From contig CAUZXS010002510.1 in the NCBI GenBank assembly GCA_963585895.1, positions 83,501 to 147,500 of the forward strand: DNA of 64,000 bases, given 5' to 3'. The first letter of the stretch is position 1; each line of letters opens with the position of its first letter. This document shows, one piece after another, positions 46,795 to 59,218 of this stretch. The position numbers and the translations under genes were made by a program. The DNA is from Sepioteuthis lessoniana (lineage: Eukaryota > Mollusca > Cephalopoda > Myopsida > Loliginidae). Below the pieces are notes generated by a model. That model saw only the letters and a list, made by a program, of their open reading frames with translations, ran no database searches and was not told the origin of the DNA.

Positions 46795-47033
46795 GTTTGG
46801 TTTCTTTGTTTTAATGGCCTATCAACCTTTGTGGGTTATTTAATCCAAAATCTATCCTTGTAGAAGAACAGTAATGGTTCTCGTTAATATATAGCAGAGT
46901 GGGAAAAAGGGGGTTTAAACCTTTCCCAAGGGTATTAGTCCAAAAGTGAATGCAATTGTGTGAGTTGACTTCAAACTTGTTAGCTGCAATGTTACAGTCC
47001 AGCATGTTAACCACTATGACCCAGGGAAGTCCT
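46795..47033 (-). mobile_element. family B SINE, diverged
   Basis: 'tggtttctttgttttaatggc', 'cctttcccaagggtattag', head 'catagtggttaacatgctgg'. Confidence 0.75.
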
Positions 47034-47519
47034 CCCCTTACTTTTTGGGAGGTAAGCAGAAATTAAATCTATTCTGCTATTTCATTTTTTAACAAGAAGA
47101 AACAAGAAAGCTTCAAATTTTCGTTTCATTTTGCTTTCATGTAAACAAAGATTAGAGTTCATGCCTAAGAAGTATAAAACCTTTCGAACATCTCCATCAG
47201 ATAGCTATATAGCCTGGCACAAGGCTACAATTGAGGATCAAACTCCATATACTCAAGAATTATGGGAAATCAATGTAAGCAAATCCTTAATCAGTTATAA
47301 TTCCAAATGTTATTTAAATTAGTATTTAAACTTCCTCATCTGTCGAAATCGGATAGCCCATTAAAGACACCCAGAGACAATGATAATAAAAGTGCTAGTC
47401 TGAAAAATATATGAAATAATGAAAATCTTTTAAAACCAAAACTTCTAACAATATCACTTATTTTCAGGGTTTATGGATAAAATTTTGCTGCATAACATTT
47501 ACAAGGAATCTATAATGTT

Positions 47520-47645
47520 TTGATTGATTTTAATAGTATGTCAATGTATCTAGGGTTATTTTTTGCCTAGAGGTTAGGGAATTATGTTCATTGTATGTTT
47601 ATATTTTTTGTGTAGTTTTTTTTAAGTGCTCTCAGTTTGGAATAC
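47520..47645 (-). repeat. family D tail
   Basis: 'ttgattttaatagtatgtc', 'attttttgcctagaggtt' and 'ttcattgtatgttta'. Confidence 0.65.
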
Positions 47646-47741
47646 TTGATATAACTAAGAAAAATAATTGTCACATAGTTTTATGGTTCAAAGTATTCCT
47701 ATCTAATATTAATAATTATATAGTTTCAGTCTTCTTCAAGG

Positions 47742-47962
47742 GTTTCATGTTGAACCCAGGAGTTTACACAGAATCTTGAACTGAACCCTTTATTTGAACC
47801 AGGTTCAATCCCAACAACAGGAAGAAATAACAAAAGAATACTTACAATAACTAAACACTTGTGCCATGTTATGGTTAACAGAATTGGAAAAGTCTACCCC
47901 CGTGTTTCAAATAAAGGATTCAGTTTGAGATTCTGCGTGAACTTCCAAGTTTGACATGAAAC
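47742..47962. mobile_element. foldback element with about 59-bp inverted arms
   Basis: The arm 47742-47799 and the reverse complement of 47904-47962 match at most positions: both contain gtttcatgt, cagaatct and ctttatttgaa in that order. The 103-bp spacer shows no coding sign. This is the form of a MITE or foldback transposon. A D-type repeat lies just upstream (47520-47640). Confidence 0.7.
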
Positions 47963-48109
47963 ACATGTCAAAGGGCGTATTAACTGAAATGTTGTGAGCA
48001 TAACGATAAAGATGAATCAATAATCTGAATATTCTAAGTAATAACAATTATTAGGTAATTATCTCAGAAATTTAGAGAAGTGATATAGAGTTTCAATTAA
48101 TCATTTCTA

Positions 48110-48415
48110 TTTGATAAGAGTCATTTATTTGCATGCAGTTATATGGTTTCAAGTAACTTTTAATAATCCTTAGTAAAAAAATTATAACTTCATTTAACTA
48201 TTCTTAATATAAATGATTTACAGTGACATGGTTTTAAGTATTCCTATCATATACAAATAATTTTAAACAGATCTATTTGATTCAAAGTGGATCTCAGAAT
48301 CAAATGCAGTTTTATGTCATATCCAAGACCCCTCCTTATTTTTTGGAGGGGGATCTTACTCCACTGCAGATGATACAGTCAGTGTATTCTAAACATCACT
48401 AACATGGTGGAATAA
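48110..48415 (-). repeat. family D body fragment
   Basis: 'gatctatttgattcaaagtgg', 'atgtcatatccaagacc' and 'gatacagtcagtgtattct'. Confidence 0.6.
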
Positions 48416-48879
48416 ATCTTCTAAAAGTATCAGCAACATTTATGTAATGACTGGCACAATGTTTTTTATAAAATCAGAATTATAATTGAAAAATATTGAC
48501 AAGCATTCACAATGAGATTTATATCACAAGCAAATATGTCCATCTTCATGTTTATTCTGTCAATAGAAACAGGGCAATGCAGCTGACTAGCCAGCACATT
48601 TCATTACTCACCATGAGTTTCTTTTGATATTACTGACTGGTAAAAGAAACCTATTTTATTTATTGGCCCTTAAAGAAATAAGATAGGAGTAACAGCTTCC
48701 TGTTATGAGAGAGTGTTTCGCTAAAGTTTTCATTCACTTACTCGTTTCTCCACCTACTGTTGCAACAAATATATATATATATATATAGTAGAGATTTATG
48801 GTGGGCCAGATTTTGTGGTATTATCAAATAGTGCTCAATATCAATGAGATAGGATATATATATATATATATATATATAT

Positions 48880-49130
48880 ACTGGCCCTTTGGCATAATGG
48901 TTAAAATGTTCACCAATTGTCTCGAAGACTGGGGTTCAATCCCAGGTCGAGTCATACCAAAGACTCAAAGAAAAAAAAGAAGGCACTTCATGCCTCCTTG
49001 CTTAACACTCAGCATTATAAGGTACAGATCAATCCAGGAAAAGGAGTAGCAGCCTATCCTACACCTTAGTTTGGTAGCTATTAAAAAGGGAGCTTTCAGG
49101 TCACCCTCAACTACTGCCAGTCAACTGACT
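48880..49130 (+). mobile_element. family F SINE
   Basis: Head 'ctggccctttggcataatgg' after (AT)n at 48855-48880, B box 'ggggttcaatcccagg'. Confidence 0.85.
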
Positions 49131-49153
49131 ATATATACACACACACACACCAA

Positions 49154-49657
49154 GTGTGCTCAAAAAGTATCAAGACTGAAGCTGTATTTACTAAAATAGA
49201 AATAAGCAAAAGATGAAAAGTTAATTTTCTTCAAAATAATCCTCTTGACATTCAAACATTCCATTGTCTGAAGCACCTAAATGCCTCTTTTGATATGGGG
49301 TTAAGCTGCTCTATCATTTTTTTTTAAGCATCTTCCACAACCCCAAATCTTTTCCTTGGGATTAATTTTTAATTGAGTAAACAAAATATTGGCAAATGAG
49401 CTTGGGGGGGGGAAGCTGGTGGCTATGAAAGGTGCTACACTTTCACAATCCAGAAATTCACGAAAAAACCTATTCAAAAAGTATTGAGACTGGCTTCATA
49501 ATTTCATTTTTTTTTTTTTTTTTTTTTTTTTAATTGACACTGACTCCTCTAGACATCTCTAATCACTTTATAATGTAAGTTGCTATTCACATATAATACT
49601 TAAAAGTTTCAACTTTAAAATAATTAAATCTTTCGTCTTGATACTTTTCAGTCACAC
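49154..49657 (-). mobile_element. mariner-like (ITm superfamily) remnant, about 504 bp
   Basis: Inverted repeats at 49154-49176 and 49632-49657 share 'aaaagtatcaagac' preceded by gtgtg, typical of mariner ends. A third, similar stretch at 49471-49487 ('caaaaagtattgaga') in the same orientation as the left end suggests an internal duplication. The minus strand from about 49430 to 49180 reads in pieces like a transposase C-terminus (MECLNVKRIILKKINFSS), followed by a run to the terminal repeat. A T run at 49506-49531 interrupts it. Broken by stops and not functional. Confidence 0.55.
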
Positions 49658-49659
49658 GG

Positions 49660-50400
49660 CCATTTTTGTGGCCATTAAAGTCTCTACTCTTTAACTTAGA
49701 TTATTTTTAATGCTCTTGCAACAACAAAAATCTCATGATGGGGTGCAATTTTTGCTATATTACAGTACCATACATACAAAAATTTGATTATTATAATAAA
49801 GATATCTTTTTTTAAAAAATCAGGCCGCATCTTAGTGTCGATAGATATTTCTTTTATTTTTAAATTTATTTTTATTTTGTGGTTTAATTAGTAAATTACA
49901 TTTAAGATTATAGATGGAATTTTGAAATGTTATCAAGAGATAAAGAAAAAGTTGAATTAATTTTTTCAAAAATAATTTCTTAAAATACTGATAGAAAGAT
50001 TAGATTAGAAAGGTTCTCTGCAAACATTAAAGACTGCAAGGATTATTAGAGTTCATGCCTTTTATCCTGAAAAAAAAACTTATGCCTTAAAAAAAAAAAA
50101 AACAAAAAAAAAAAAACAAAAAAAAACAAAACAAAACAAGAATAATATTAAGTGCTTGAAAAAGTTATCTACATAGTCTGGCATAAAACAACGATTGTCG
50201 AGCCTTCTAATTTAACATGTAAACAGATTATAAGCATCCCCCCTCAGGAATAATTATCAATTATTTGTGTAGCATAGGACCAAAATACGTTGTGTCTAAA
50301 AGAAATGAGTCCGCAAAAAAGAAACTCAAAACTTGACTCTCAAGGAAGAAAATAGTAGTCGCTTTTATTCTTTGGAATTAAAGCGAATTGTTGTAAAAAA
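49660..50400. other. AT-rich unique sequence
   Basis: A-rich run with scattered C at 50090-50142. No gene recognised. Confidence 0.45.
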
Positions 50401-50950
50401 AAAAGTTTGTTCCATAGCGTTCTTCATCGCCCTCTCTTTTTTGTCGCTATCAAACGTCTCCTTTCCCTCCGCACACTTTAGCTAGCGTACGTAGAGAAGG
50501 TTCACCCTCCTCTTCTTGGCAATGACGGCGGCGTTGTTATCGTTGGCCTGTTGATACTTTCCTATCAGTCGGATTGCTGACAGGCTGTGTATGACATGGG
50601 TCGGGGCGTCGTGGACTTCTGTTGAACCTGTTTGGAAACCTGCCTTGAACTGCCAAAATCTCGTTACTTGATTTCCTTATATAGCGATTTGATGGATCAG
50701 TCCGAAGGTTCGATGATCACCAACGAAAACAGTAGTGCAACATGTGAAAGTTCACGCGTGATTCTATTAAAATCACGCTTGAACTCTACAGGTCACTCTG
50801 CCTGCACGAACGAGGTTCGTGACATTTTTGATCGTCAGACCCATGTACCCAATGACTGATGACAGCTGATGTGCTCGCACGTTCTCCAACCTTGAGACCG
50901 CCACAATTCAATGACGGCTCCCGTCCGTAATATTACATTTGTCATTATTT
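50400..50950. other. CpG-richer, repeat-free patch
   Basis: Against the AT-rich background this 550 bp is dense in CG dinucleotides (gacggcggcg, ggtcggggcgtcgtgg, gttcacgcgtg, gctcgcacg). It holds no recognised repeat. Two opposed open stretches exist: + 50692-50859 (MDQSEGSMITNENSS start, 56 codons) and - 50676-50482, 64 codons without ATG, ending AVIAKKRRVNLLYVR then stop. Neither is identified. It could be a promoter, a first or last exon of a neighbouring gene, or an old GC-rich element. Confidence 0.4.
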
Positions 50951-51671
50951 CCTGACGAGTGTTTTTATTGTCGTAATTTTTATCATTAAAAGGTTTTCAT
51001 CTTCCACGATTTGAAACATGGCATTTTTTTTGCAACTAAACTGGGTATAAAACTTGACCAATGTTTTAATTTAAGATTACTATTCAAGTGCCTCTAAAAT
51101 ATTTAATTCTTAGTGTGTAAAAGTAGAAAACCAAGCCAATAATTTCTCTTCAGAGATATGGGCTTCTACACATAAGAAAAATTATTGCTTATTTCTACAC
51201 ATAAGAAAAATTCAAATCTTAAGCAAAACTTTTTACTTTTCTTCTTTCAATTGCGATTTTCATCTGTTGATGATCTGATATTTTTTTCTATTATTTAAAT
51301 GTTTCATTCAAGTTTTAAAGAATTTTTGTTTTAGATTTTCATAGTGCTACTGTTGATTTTGATTATCATTATCCATGGAGCAGTTGTTAGCGATTAATCT
51401 TGCAAGCCATGACAAGTTTAAAAAAATCTTATCTTCATAGAGTACTCTCCAATCGAGTCGTTGTGCGAGATGTACTTAACATCTTTTCCTTCTACATTTC
51501 CAAATGTTAATGATAAAAGCATTGCTTACGTCTTTTGGTAAAAATATTTCAGCTCTTAAATATTTCTTGCCAAAAATTATTTCAAAATATACTCATGAAT
51601 GTTACGTTAAATATTATAAGTATTGTAAATAATTAGTTGTCTAAATTTCTGGCACAAAGCTTGATGATTTT

Positions 51672-51985
51672 TATCATTAAGGGTTTTCAGACTATTATCT
51701 TCATCTTCAACGTTTCGGCCGATATGTCCTTCAGGTGTTTGTGGAACTCGGGAACCTACACGGAACTTTGAACTACGTCCTTTATTGAATCCACGGGGGT
51801 CGCTTGTTCTGATTCCGTTAGCCATAATCGTCTACAAGTGTTAAGTATTCCTGTATTGTTACTCATCTGCAGTCAGGATTGAACCTGCAAACTCCAGATG
51901 ATTGTCTCTTCAGAAGTTTAGGGATCTAACGCCTATAACCGTAACGCTATGTGTCCTGCTGGACAATTCAGAGTGAATTTTTGGG
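51672..51985 (-). mobile_element. family G SINE, second copy
   Basis: Same start ('aagggttttcagact' on +) and end ('cagagtgaatttttggga') as 23338-23655, with an 8-base deletion in the gaagaag core. Confidence 0.8.
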
Positions 51986-51989
51986 ATTT

Positions 51990-53109
51990 ATAAACTTAAT
52001 GTTCTTTCTTGATTAGGATTACAACTATTATGAATGATTTTTTTTCACCTGTGCTCCTATTCGGATTTTTCTTTTGTAAATAATTGCTCTGGCTTATAGT
52101 TCCTGGTTACATTACCTTTTGAAATATTCAGGGTGATTTTGGATATCCGTAGACATACATAATTTTTTTTTTGTTAGAGTTACCATTAGAAATTGATATA
52201 TAGGACTACCTACGATTTATTTTGGTCAATAAGATTGGATTTACGAGAAATTGAACAATTTCTAGTATGTTAAAGTATCTTATCTAAATTTGTTAGACTA
52301 TAACAGATGACATTACTGGAAGTCCTTGGCTCTTTTTATTGATTTATTTTTTTTGTTTTTATAATGCAGTTCGACGTATTTGTACATTATCTTAGTTTAT
52401 AATAAAATCAGCTCTACAAATAAACATAGAAAAAAGATTAGAGCTTCGTTGTGGTAGCTATTTATATTGCTTTCAATAAATGTGCATGTGTATCAGAGGT
52501 AATGGGCAACATACCACAAGTAGCACTTGTACATCATGTGACAGTAAACATGTTTAACACACACACTTCCTAATTCACAGGACTATATTTTTTCATTGGT
52601 GGTTTGATTTACATTTCTCAGGTCTTTTCGATAATATTTCCAGAAGTTCTGTTTTTGAGTTAAAATTGTCGAGATAATATATTTCTTGGTACATCAATAT
52701 TTATACTATCATTTGTCATTGTACATCGTTATTATTTTTTGTTATGTTGGTAAAAATGTAACCGAAACTGTCCGTTTGTAGCCACATCTTTACTTTACAT
52801 AAAAACTGTGGGGGTTAATGTCTGGATCCCCCTCCTCCTATTATCCATTCAAATGTTAAAATGAGTGATAAATTCATTCCTAGGATTTCCCTCTTGCTCG
52901 AGATCGTTAACTTATTTCACAATGGTGTTCACTATTCCAGCTGAGATACCCCCCCCAAAAAAAACTAAAAAACAAAACAGTTTTCGATTATTCATTTACA
53001 GGACGAACACATTATTTGGAGTATTAACCTCACCTAACTTGCCCCCTCACACCATACCATTTGGGTTTGTGCCGTATTAGATTTCAGTGATGAATAAGAA
53101 ATAGACTTA
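51990..53109. other. unique sequence, no gene recognised
   Basis: AT-rich; nothing identifiable. The + frame 52865-53080 has no domain. Confidence 0.45.
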
Positions 53110-53238
<129 letters not shown>

Positions 53239-53244
53239 ATATAT

Positions 53245-53492
53245 AAAAACACCGGACATTGGCATGATGGTTTGAGTGTTCACCAATGGTCCGAGAGACC
53301 GGAGTTCAATCCTAGGTTGGCTCATACCAAAGACTCAAAAAATGCTACTTGATGCCTCCTTGCCTAACACTCAGAATTATAAAAGGTTCTGATCAAGTGT
53401 AAAGTAGAGCAATCCAAGGAAAGGAGTAGCAATCGAAAAGGGACCCTTCAGGTCACCAGTGACTACGGTCGCCAACATTACTTACTACTTAT
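53245..53492 (+). mobile_element. family F SINE
   Basis: Head 'ccggacattggcatgatgg', B box 'ggagttcaatcctagg', tail 'cgccaacattacttact'. Starts just after the long (AT)n palindrome. Confidence 0.85.
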
Positions 53493-53602
53493 ATGACAGA
53501 GCGGAAAGGTAGCTGGCCTGTGTCCAGTTGTTTGGAAGTGGCCAGCCTATGTTGTGTGGTACCATGATCTACCAGGATAAACTAACTACGAATGATATAT
53601 AG

Positions 53603-53838
53603 AGGCGCTCGTTGTGTAATGGTTATCGTCGTAGGGAATGGACACAGTGACCCGAGTTCAAATCCAAGTCGAGGTTGTTTGTATTTCACACGGCGCTAGG
53701 TATAAATCCAACTATTCTCCCTCCAGCTATAGGTATAAATTGTAGGACAGACTGAGTTCTTTAAACTTGGTACGGCAACCGGTCAAGGAGAAGGAAAACT
53801 AAATTCAAACCTGCTAAAATTCGCTTAAAAAGTGCTCG
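53603..53838 (+). mobile_element. family A SINE, 'gaggcgctcg' subtype
   Basis: Head 'gaggcgctcgttgtgtaatgg' with B box gagttcaaatcc, shortened central domain, tail cut at 'aattcgcttaaaaag'. Confidence 0.8.
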
Positions 53839-53896
53839 TGCGTAGGGATTGGTATATGTTTGCTGTACTTCTGAATAAAAAGCGTTCAATATCAGT

Positions 53897-54160
53897 GATA
53901 AGTAAGTAAGTAAAGTTGGCGACCATAGTCGAGGGTGACCCGAAGGCTCCCTTTTCGATTGCTACCACACCAAGGTGTAGGAGAGGGCGCTACTCCTTCC
54001 CTGGATTGCTCCACTTTACCCTTGATCCGTACCTTATAATGCTGAGTGTTAAGCAAGGAGACATCAAGTACCATTTTTAAAGTCTTTGGTATGACACGAC
54101 CTGGGATTGAACGCAGGTCTCCCGGGCCATTGGCGAACACTAACCGCTTGGCCAAAATTC
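53897..54160 (-). mobile_element. family F SINE
   Basis: Tail '(taag)n taaagttggcgaccatag', body and head on the minus strand; the 53892-54155 frame is inside it and is not a gene. Confidence 0.85.
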
Positions 54161-54164
54161 TCAG

Positions 54165-55806
54165 CAGTTACCATAACATTATACAACACTGTCTATTAAA
54201 GTGTACACAAATGTGGCCACCATTCGTTTTATAGTAAAAAACCATTTTAAAAACACCAACATACGTATTGCTCCAAGCACTTTGACGCTTAACAATCAAA
54301 GTTATATTAGACGTTTCTTACATCACCTGTTAACTATAAAAGCGTGAAATTGCCAGTAGTGATACTTTTGTTTGTATTAAATTCGTTTTTATTGTAGAAG
54401 TAACTCTCTACCGGATATTAAGCGTGCGTTTGCTCGCGTACTTTCTTTTATTTAGTTTTCCCTTGAACAAAGATTGAATTAACTCCACACGAAATTACCT
54501 GAAACATTACCTTTCTAACTATTTTTATACAGCAGGAAGTTTTATTTTAATAGTCAGGCACAAAGCTACAATGGTGCTCCTCATGAAATGCAGTTTCATA
54601 ATCAATAGTTTGCCTGCTAATCATCACTGACAGACGCTTAGATTTACCAAATTCAGCTTGTTACAAAATGAGGACATAGTATAAAGACCGAAGTCTCAAG
54701 ATTTAACGATTGCTCTATAGGAGGCGCACTTTATATATTTACGTCACTTTGTTTTGGACTTGTACAAGGTCACAGTTCGGTACCTAGCGAAAATCGATCC
54801 CTCAGCATTAGTAATGGTTTTGTTGACTATTCTGCATTAGAAGACCCGGTCATTCGTTGCCGAAGACATTAGTAGCAGTGGCTACTGGAGTCTGTCCCGT
54901 CAGCTGTAGTAATTTACAGAGATGTGGTACAAGGCTGAATGAATGAGGCACCTAATAAAACTCGAACTAATTCGTGAAGGTTTGCTAGTCTTGCTTGTTA
55001 ACCATTACACTACCCGAGGCGCCTTAGAAGCTATACTTCTCCATTACACCTAAAGGGTTAATCTGATATTTGAGGGGCTCCAAAAAGGAGAATACTGATA
55101 GATCCGTACAAATTTTGTCCCTACTCTCATGTACGCCCCAGGGACACTAAACTTAAACACGACTTTATTTTGTTATTGTGGGGGAGGCACTTAGATATCT
55201 TACTAACTAAAGTTCTACTCTAGATTGTTGTAATTTGTGTGGTCCAGTAGTCGTGCAGACTATTGCAAGTGAATTCGATTCTTACTTAGTAAATGACTAT
55301 TGAAGATTGTTAAACTTTGAAGTTTAACAATTTACAGTTGTCATTTAATCTTATTTCTACTTTTATACCTTCTTCAAAAAGGAAACCGACATCGTTTGTA
55401 TAAATTGTTTCGTAGTCAATCGCAAATACCTTGGTATTTACAGAAACATTCTCAATCATTTTAAGTGAACAGAAGTTACAACTTTTTTCATTTTTTTTGG
55501 TACTTTCTGGTTTTTTTCACTAACCTATATTTTACAAGTTGGCAAATGCCTGAAATTTAGATTTAATATTAAAATCAATAAAAAAAAAAAAAAAAAAAAA
55601 AAAAATCACGCAGAAACCCCGGAAGATTGACTATTTTACCCCAAAAGTGTGAAAAAAAAGTTATTTAGGGACAACTTTATCGTCTCTTGTTCAAGAGATC
55701 TATGGCAAAAAAGGCCGGAAAACATGCTTCCAGATTCTCACGTTATCAGAAATTTCGCCAAAAATAAGAATAAAAGATACCAAAATAATAAGGATAGATT
55801 AAAATG

Positions 55807-55844
<38 letters not shown>

Positions 55845-55874
55845 GAATTAATGAAAGGAACTGAAATTTTTCTG

Positions 55875-55905
<31 letters not shown>

Positions 55906-56195
55906 TAGTCATAAATTTTGCGTTCCATTCTTTGATTTCACAAGTTCCACATTTATTAAAGATTTCGGTAGTATTTTCAGTTTTATTTTATCTAAGTTCT
56001 TTTAAGAAAAAAATCCAATTTTTATAGAAATGAAACTGGCCAAGGCAATGTAAAAATAAAACCTAAATCTTTATAGAGAAATAAATTGATTAAGAACTAC
56101 TTACCAAACTAAAATTTGAATATAATTCGCGATTCTGATCCACATTTTGTTATTCAAATATGTTGGAAAATCTTTGTCAATACTTTTTTTTAATT
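54165..56195. other. mostly unique sequence
   Basis: One E SINE (54938-55023); A runs at 55580-55605, 55811-55843 and 55879-55905. CG dinucleotides are commoner at 54420-55100 than in the introns. No gene recognised. Confidence 0.4.
54938..55023 (-). mobile_element. family E SINE, minus
   Basis: Minus strand: 'ggcgcctcgggtagtgtaat' then 'gttaacaagcaagactagc' and B box 'agttcgagttt'. Confidence 0.65.
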
Positions 56196-56420
56196 AGAAG
56201 TGCGGGTGATATAACGGTGATCGTCACCGAAAATGAAATAGGTAAGCAGGGTTCAAATTCCAGTAGAGATTGCATTCACTTTACACTAATGTTCTTACGA
56301 AAGGCGTGAATTCTGTTATGGGTAAAATAATTAGGCAATCTTATTTTAAATGGTCTCATATCATGTTGTCTTAACAGAGCAAACAATCTGGAAAGACATC
56401 TTTGAATTCAAACCCTCAAC
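56196..56420 (+). mobile_element. tRNA-derived SINE, A-like, old
   Basis: A box ggtgatataacggtg and B box 'ggttcaaattcc', then 'gattgcattcactttacac' and 'gcgtgaattctgttatggg'. Distant from the young A copies. Confidence 0.55.
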
Positions 56421-57179
56421 CAACATATCAGGGGTTAGCGTGGCAGGGTAAGGCCCATTATTACTCTTAAATACCTTTGAGAGAAGGACTGAGTTCTGCA
56501 GTGAGCTGAGCAAAAAAGAATGACACAAAAGAGATATTTATTAAGGAAACTGATTTATGGAAAATTAACGGATGAGTACTTTAAAAATGTATAACTTTTA
56601 CATATTACAGCTGAACGGCAACACTTTCATCATCTTAAGTGACTTGTATTTAGTAAAGTTACAAATTATTATCTTAATCATTTGGACAAGGATCTTCATC
56701 TTAGTTATTTACATTTCGGTTGATGCCCTTTCAAATTTTATGTATCGCCTGGTAAACAATTGTATCTTATAACTAAAATTCTTTCATCTCCAAAGTTCTG
56801 ATGTGAACTCATGACCCTTATAGAATTTATTTTTTTATTTAAAAAAAAATAAAATAAATGAAATGAAATGCTATGACGATAACGTTAATAGTGACTTTAA
56901 TTCTGCGTTTTGTAAAACAGTTTGAATCTTAACGAATTACTGACAAACACAAAGCCTTTCTTTTCTGTTGAGGTTTCCAGATGTAACTTATTCCGAAATT
57001 AAGACTTAACCTTATTAAACACAATTGACTTTTGAGAGACTTTTCCCTCACCCGTCATCCTTGGTTGTAAATTCTGTTCATCCAATAATATATACTTTAA
57101 TTTTTTTTGTGTTTATCTATTAATTAATATCTTCACATAAATAATCGGAGATCGCAAGGAAAATATGAGGAATTTTGAA

Positions 57180-57600
57180 GGCTTTTTGAAGGTCAGGGGC
57201 TAAGGGCAAGGCTGTGTTGCCGTAAGATATCTGACTCCATATTTTGGTTACACTGTTTCACCCCACGTTGACTGGCCGGCGCAATGCCTTGCACAAAGAA
57301 AGTCCCAAGAGAAATATACAAAAAGAAAAGATAGAAACAGATAAGAGACGAAAACATTTCTTTCATACTTTCCTTTATTTACTTGGTGAAGGGACTAACC
57401 AACGCTACGTCCCAAGACGTAGCGTGGTGCCCAAAACACCAGACAGTAAAAATGGTGTTGTCGGTTCGACGGACACTGCCTGAAAGTCAAAGATGATATC
57501 GTTTCTTTTTTCAAGGGGAAAATCCTTTTTCTTTTACGCATGCGTCATCTCCTTTTCCGTTAGAGACCTCTGGGAGTTTCTTCAAATTTAATAGTTTTCT
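57180..57600. other. CpG-containing unique segment with a strong inverted repeat
   Basis: Repeat-free and less AT-rich than its flanks. 'cgctacgtc' (57403-57411) and 'gacgtagcg' (57416-57424) are exact inverted copies around a 4-base loop, with acc/ggt beyond them. An open frame of 79 codons (57244-57483, no ATG start) has no recognisable domain. Confidence 0.35.
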
Positions 57601-58111
57601 TTTTATCTATTTATTTATTTTTTTTAAATTTAATTTTTTATTTATTTATTTGTTCCCTACAAATAATCCAGTCGAGAGATTAGTTTTACGGTTGAAATTC
57701 TAAACTAATCTTTTGATCACCGATTTCATCTCCTTTAATGTCACTTGAAGGGAGACTTGTTTGAAGACATTAACATCAGTAAAGTCAAAGGAAAAATTTT
57801 TGATTTATTATTTCATTAATTTTCAATATCTTATTAACATTCTAACTGAATTCTGAAAATGTGTAAAACAGTCGGCCCTATTCTTGTAAATGTTGAAACG
57901 GCAGTAAGTTTTATCAGGAAGAATCCTCGCAAATGCTTATCAAAATTTTTGACTCATCTTATTTGATAAAATCAATTCAATGCTCTATGAAATTAAGGAT
58001 GAAAGGAAACTTTAAAAAAAATATATAATTGTTGATAATATTCAATTGACACGCGAGAGAATACTGGTTTTCTACAAACTTTTTTCGTAGTCATCATCAT
58101 TCAAGCATTGT

Positions 58112-58345
58112 CGGGGGGTGTCCTCGTGGTGTAATGGTTAAAGCGGAATCGTAGTACGCGAGTTCGTACTCCAGTCGCGCTATTACGTTCACTTTCGGGC
58201 AAATACCCTTGGGAAAGGTATGAACCCCCTTATCCTCCCAGCTATGGGTTAAATAGTATAACTGCTGTTCTTCTAGGAAAATGGCTTTAGCATTAAATAA
58301 CCTAAAAAGAGTTGATATGCCATTAAACAAAGAAACCAAACCAAT
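58112..58345 (+). mobile_element. family B SINE, + orientation, young
   Basis: Head 'ggggtgtcctcgtggtgtaa', B box 'gagttcgtactcc', complete central domain, tail 'gttgatatgccattaaac'. The minus-strand frame 58097-58339 is only its reverse. Confidence 0.9.
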
Positions 58346-58404
58346 TCCTTTACACGTTGTCTATTATACAAGGTTTATGTTTGTATTAATATACTTGCCA
58401 CGGG

Positions 58405-58530
58405 TGATGGAATATTTGTAGCAAGTTAGGCTAACTGGCCATTACTAGTGAGTTCGAGTCTCATGGGACGCTTCTTATTTCTGGCCTGAGTAAATTACTA
58501 CCTTAATATATTCCGTAGCATAGACGGATG
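58405..58530 (+). mobile_element. family E SINE
   Basis: 'aactggccattactagtgag', B box 'gagttcgagtctc', 'ctggcctgagtaaattac'. Confidence 0.6.
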
Positions 58531-58611
58531 TATATTAAGTTATGAAGTAATTATGTTATTGGAAGATTTATATCAAAATATCCATGATTAAGTCGAATGT
58601 AGAGAATTTCA

Positions 58612-58935
58612 TGAGATTGATTGATTTTAATGTCATGTCAACATATCTGGGGTTATTTGATGCTAAGAGGTTAGGGAATTGCGTACATTTACATTTTATG
58701 TATTTAAAAAAAAAATTTTTTTTTATTTTTTTTTACTCACGGTTATATCATATCAAGTATTCCTACCTAATACAAATAATTTGCTAACATTATTTGACCC
58801 ATAAATAGGACCCTACGGGCCAGAGTGGACCTAGGAGTAATAGCAATGATCGGATACCCCACATCCCTCACAGCTCCGAAAATGGAGCCGGTTGCAATTT
58901 AGTGTCATATCCAGGATACAGTCGGCGTATTCACC
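58612..58935 (-). repeat. family D repeat
   Basis: 'ttgattttaatgtcatgtc', 'ggttatttgatgctaagagg', 'gacccataaataggacc' and 'atgtcatatccaggatac'. An internal A/T stretch lies at 58705-58735. Confidence 0.65.
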
Positions 58936-59218
58936 GACAAGGCGACCATTCATGAGAATTTTCAGAGCAACGAAACTGACTTGGCAAAGTCCACCTCGTA
59001 AACTACCACAAGTTGGACTGAGATATTTTGAGGCAGAGAGTGAACTTTGACTTATTCCCATTGAGAAATGCTGAGTCACGCATGTCTTCAAAAAATATCA
59101 GTGCAAAGTGAACGCCCACTTTGCAGATTCCATTTTCCGTGTCGTAAACAGTTGGGGCCATTTCTGCGAAGATAACAGAGCTTAAAATAAAATTACGTAT
59201 TAATATTATATATGTATT

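Noticed and set aside
57244-57483. 79-codon frame as a gene
   Set aside because: It starts at TTG, has no recognised domain and no clear splice context; kept only as an unexplained segment.
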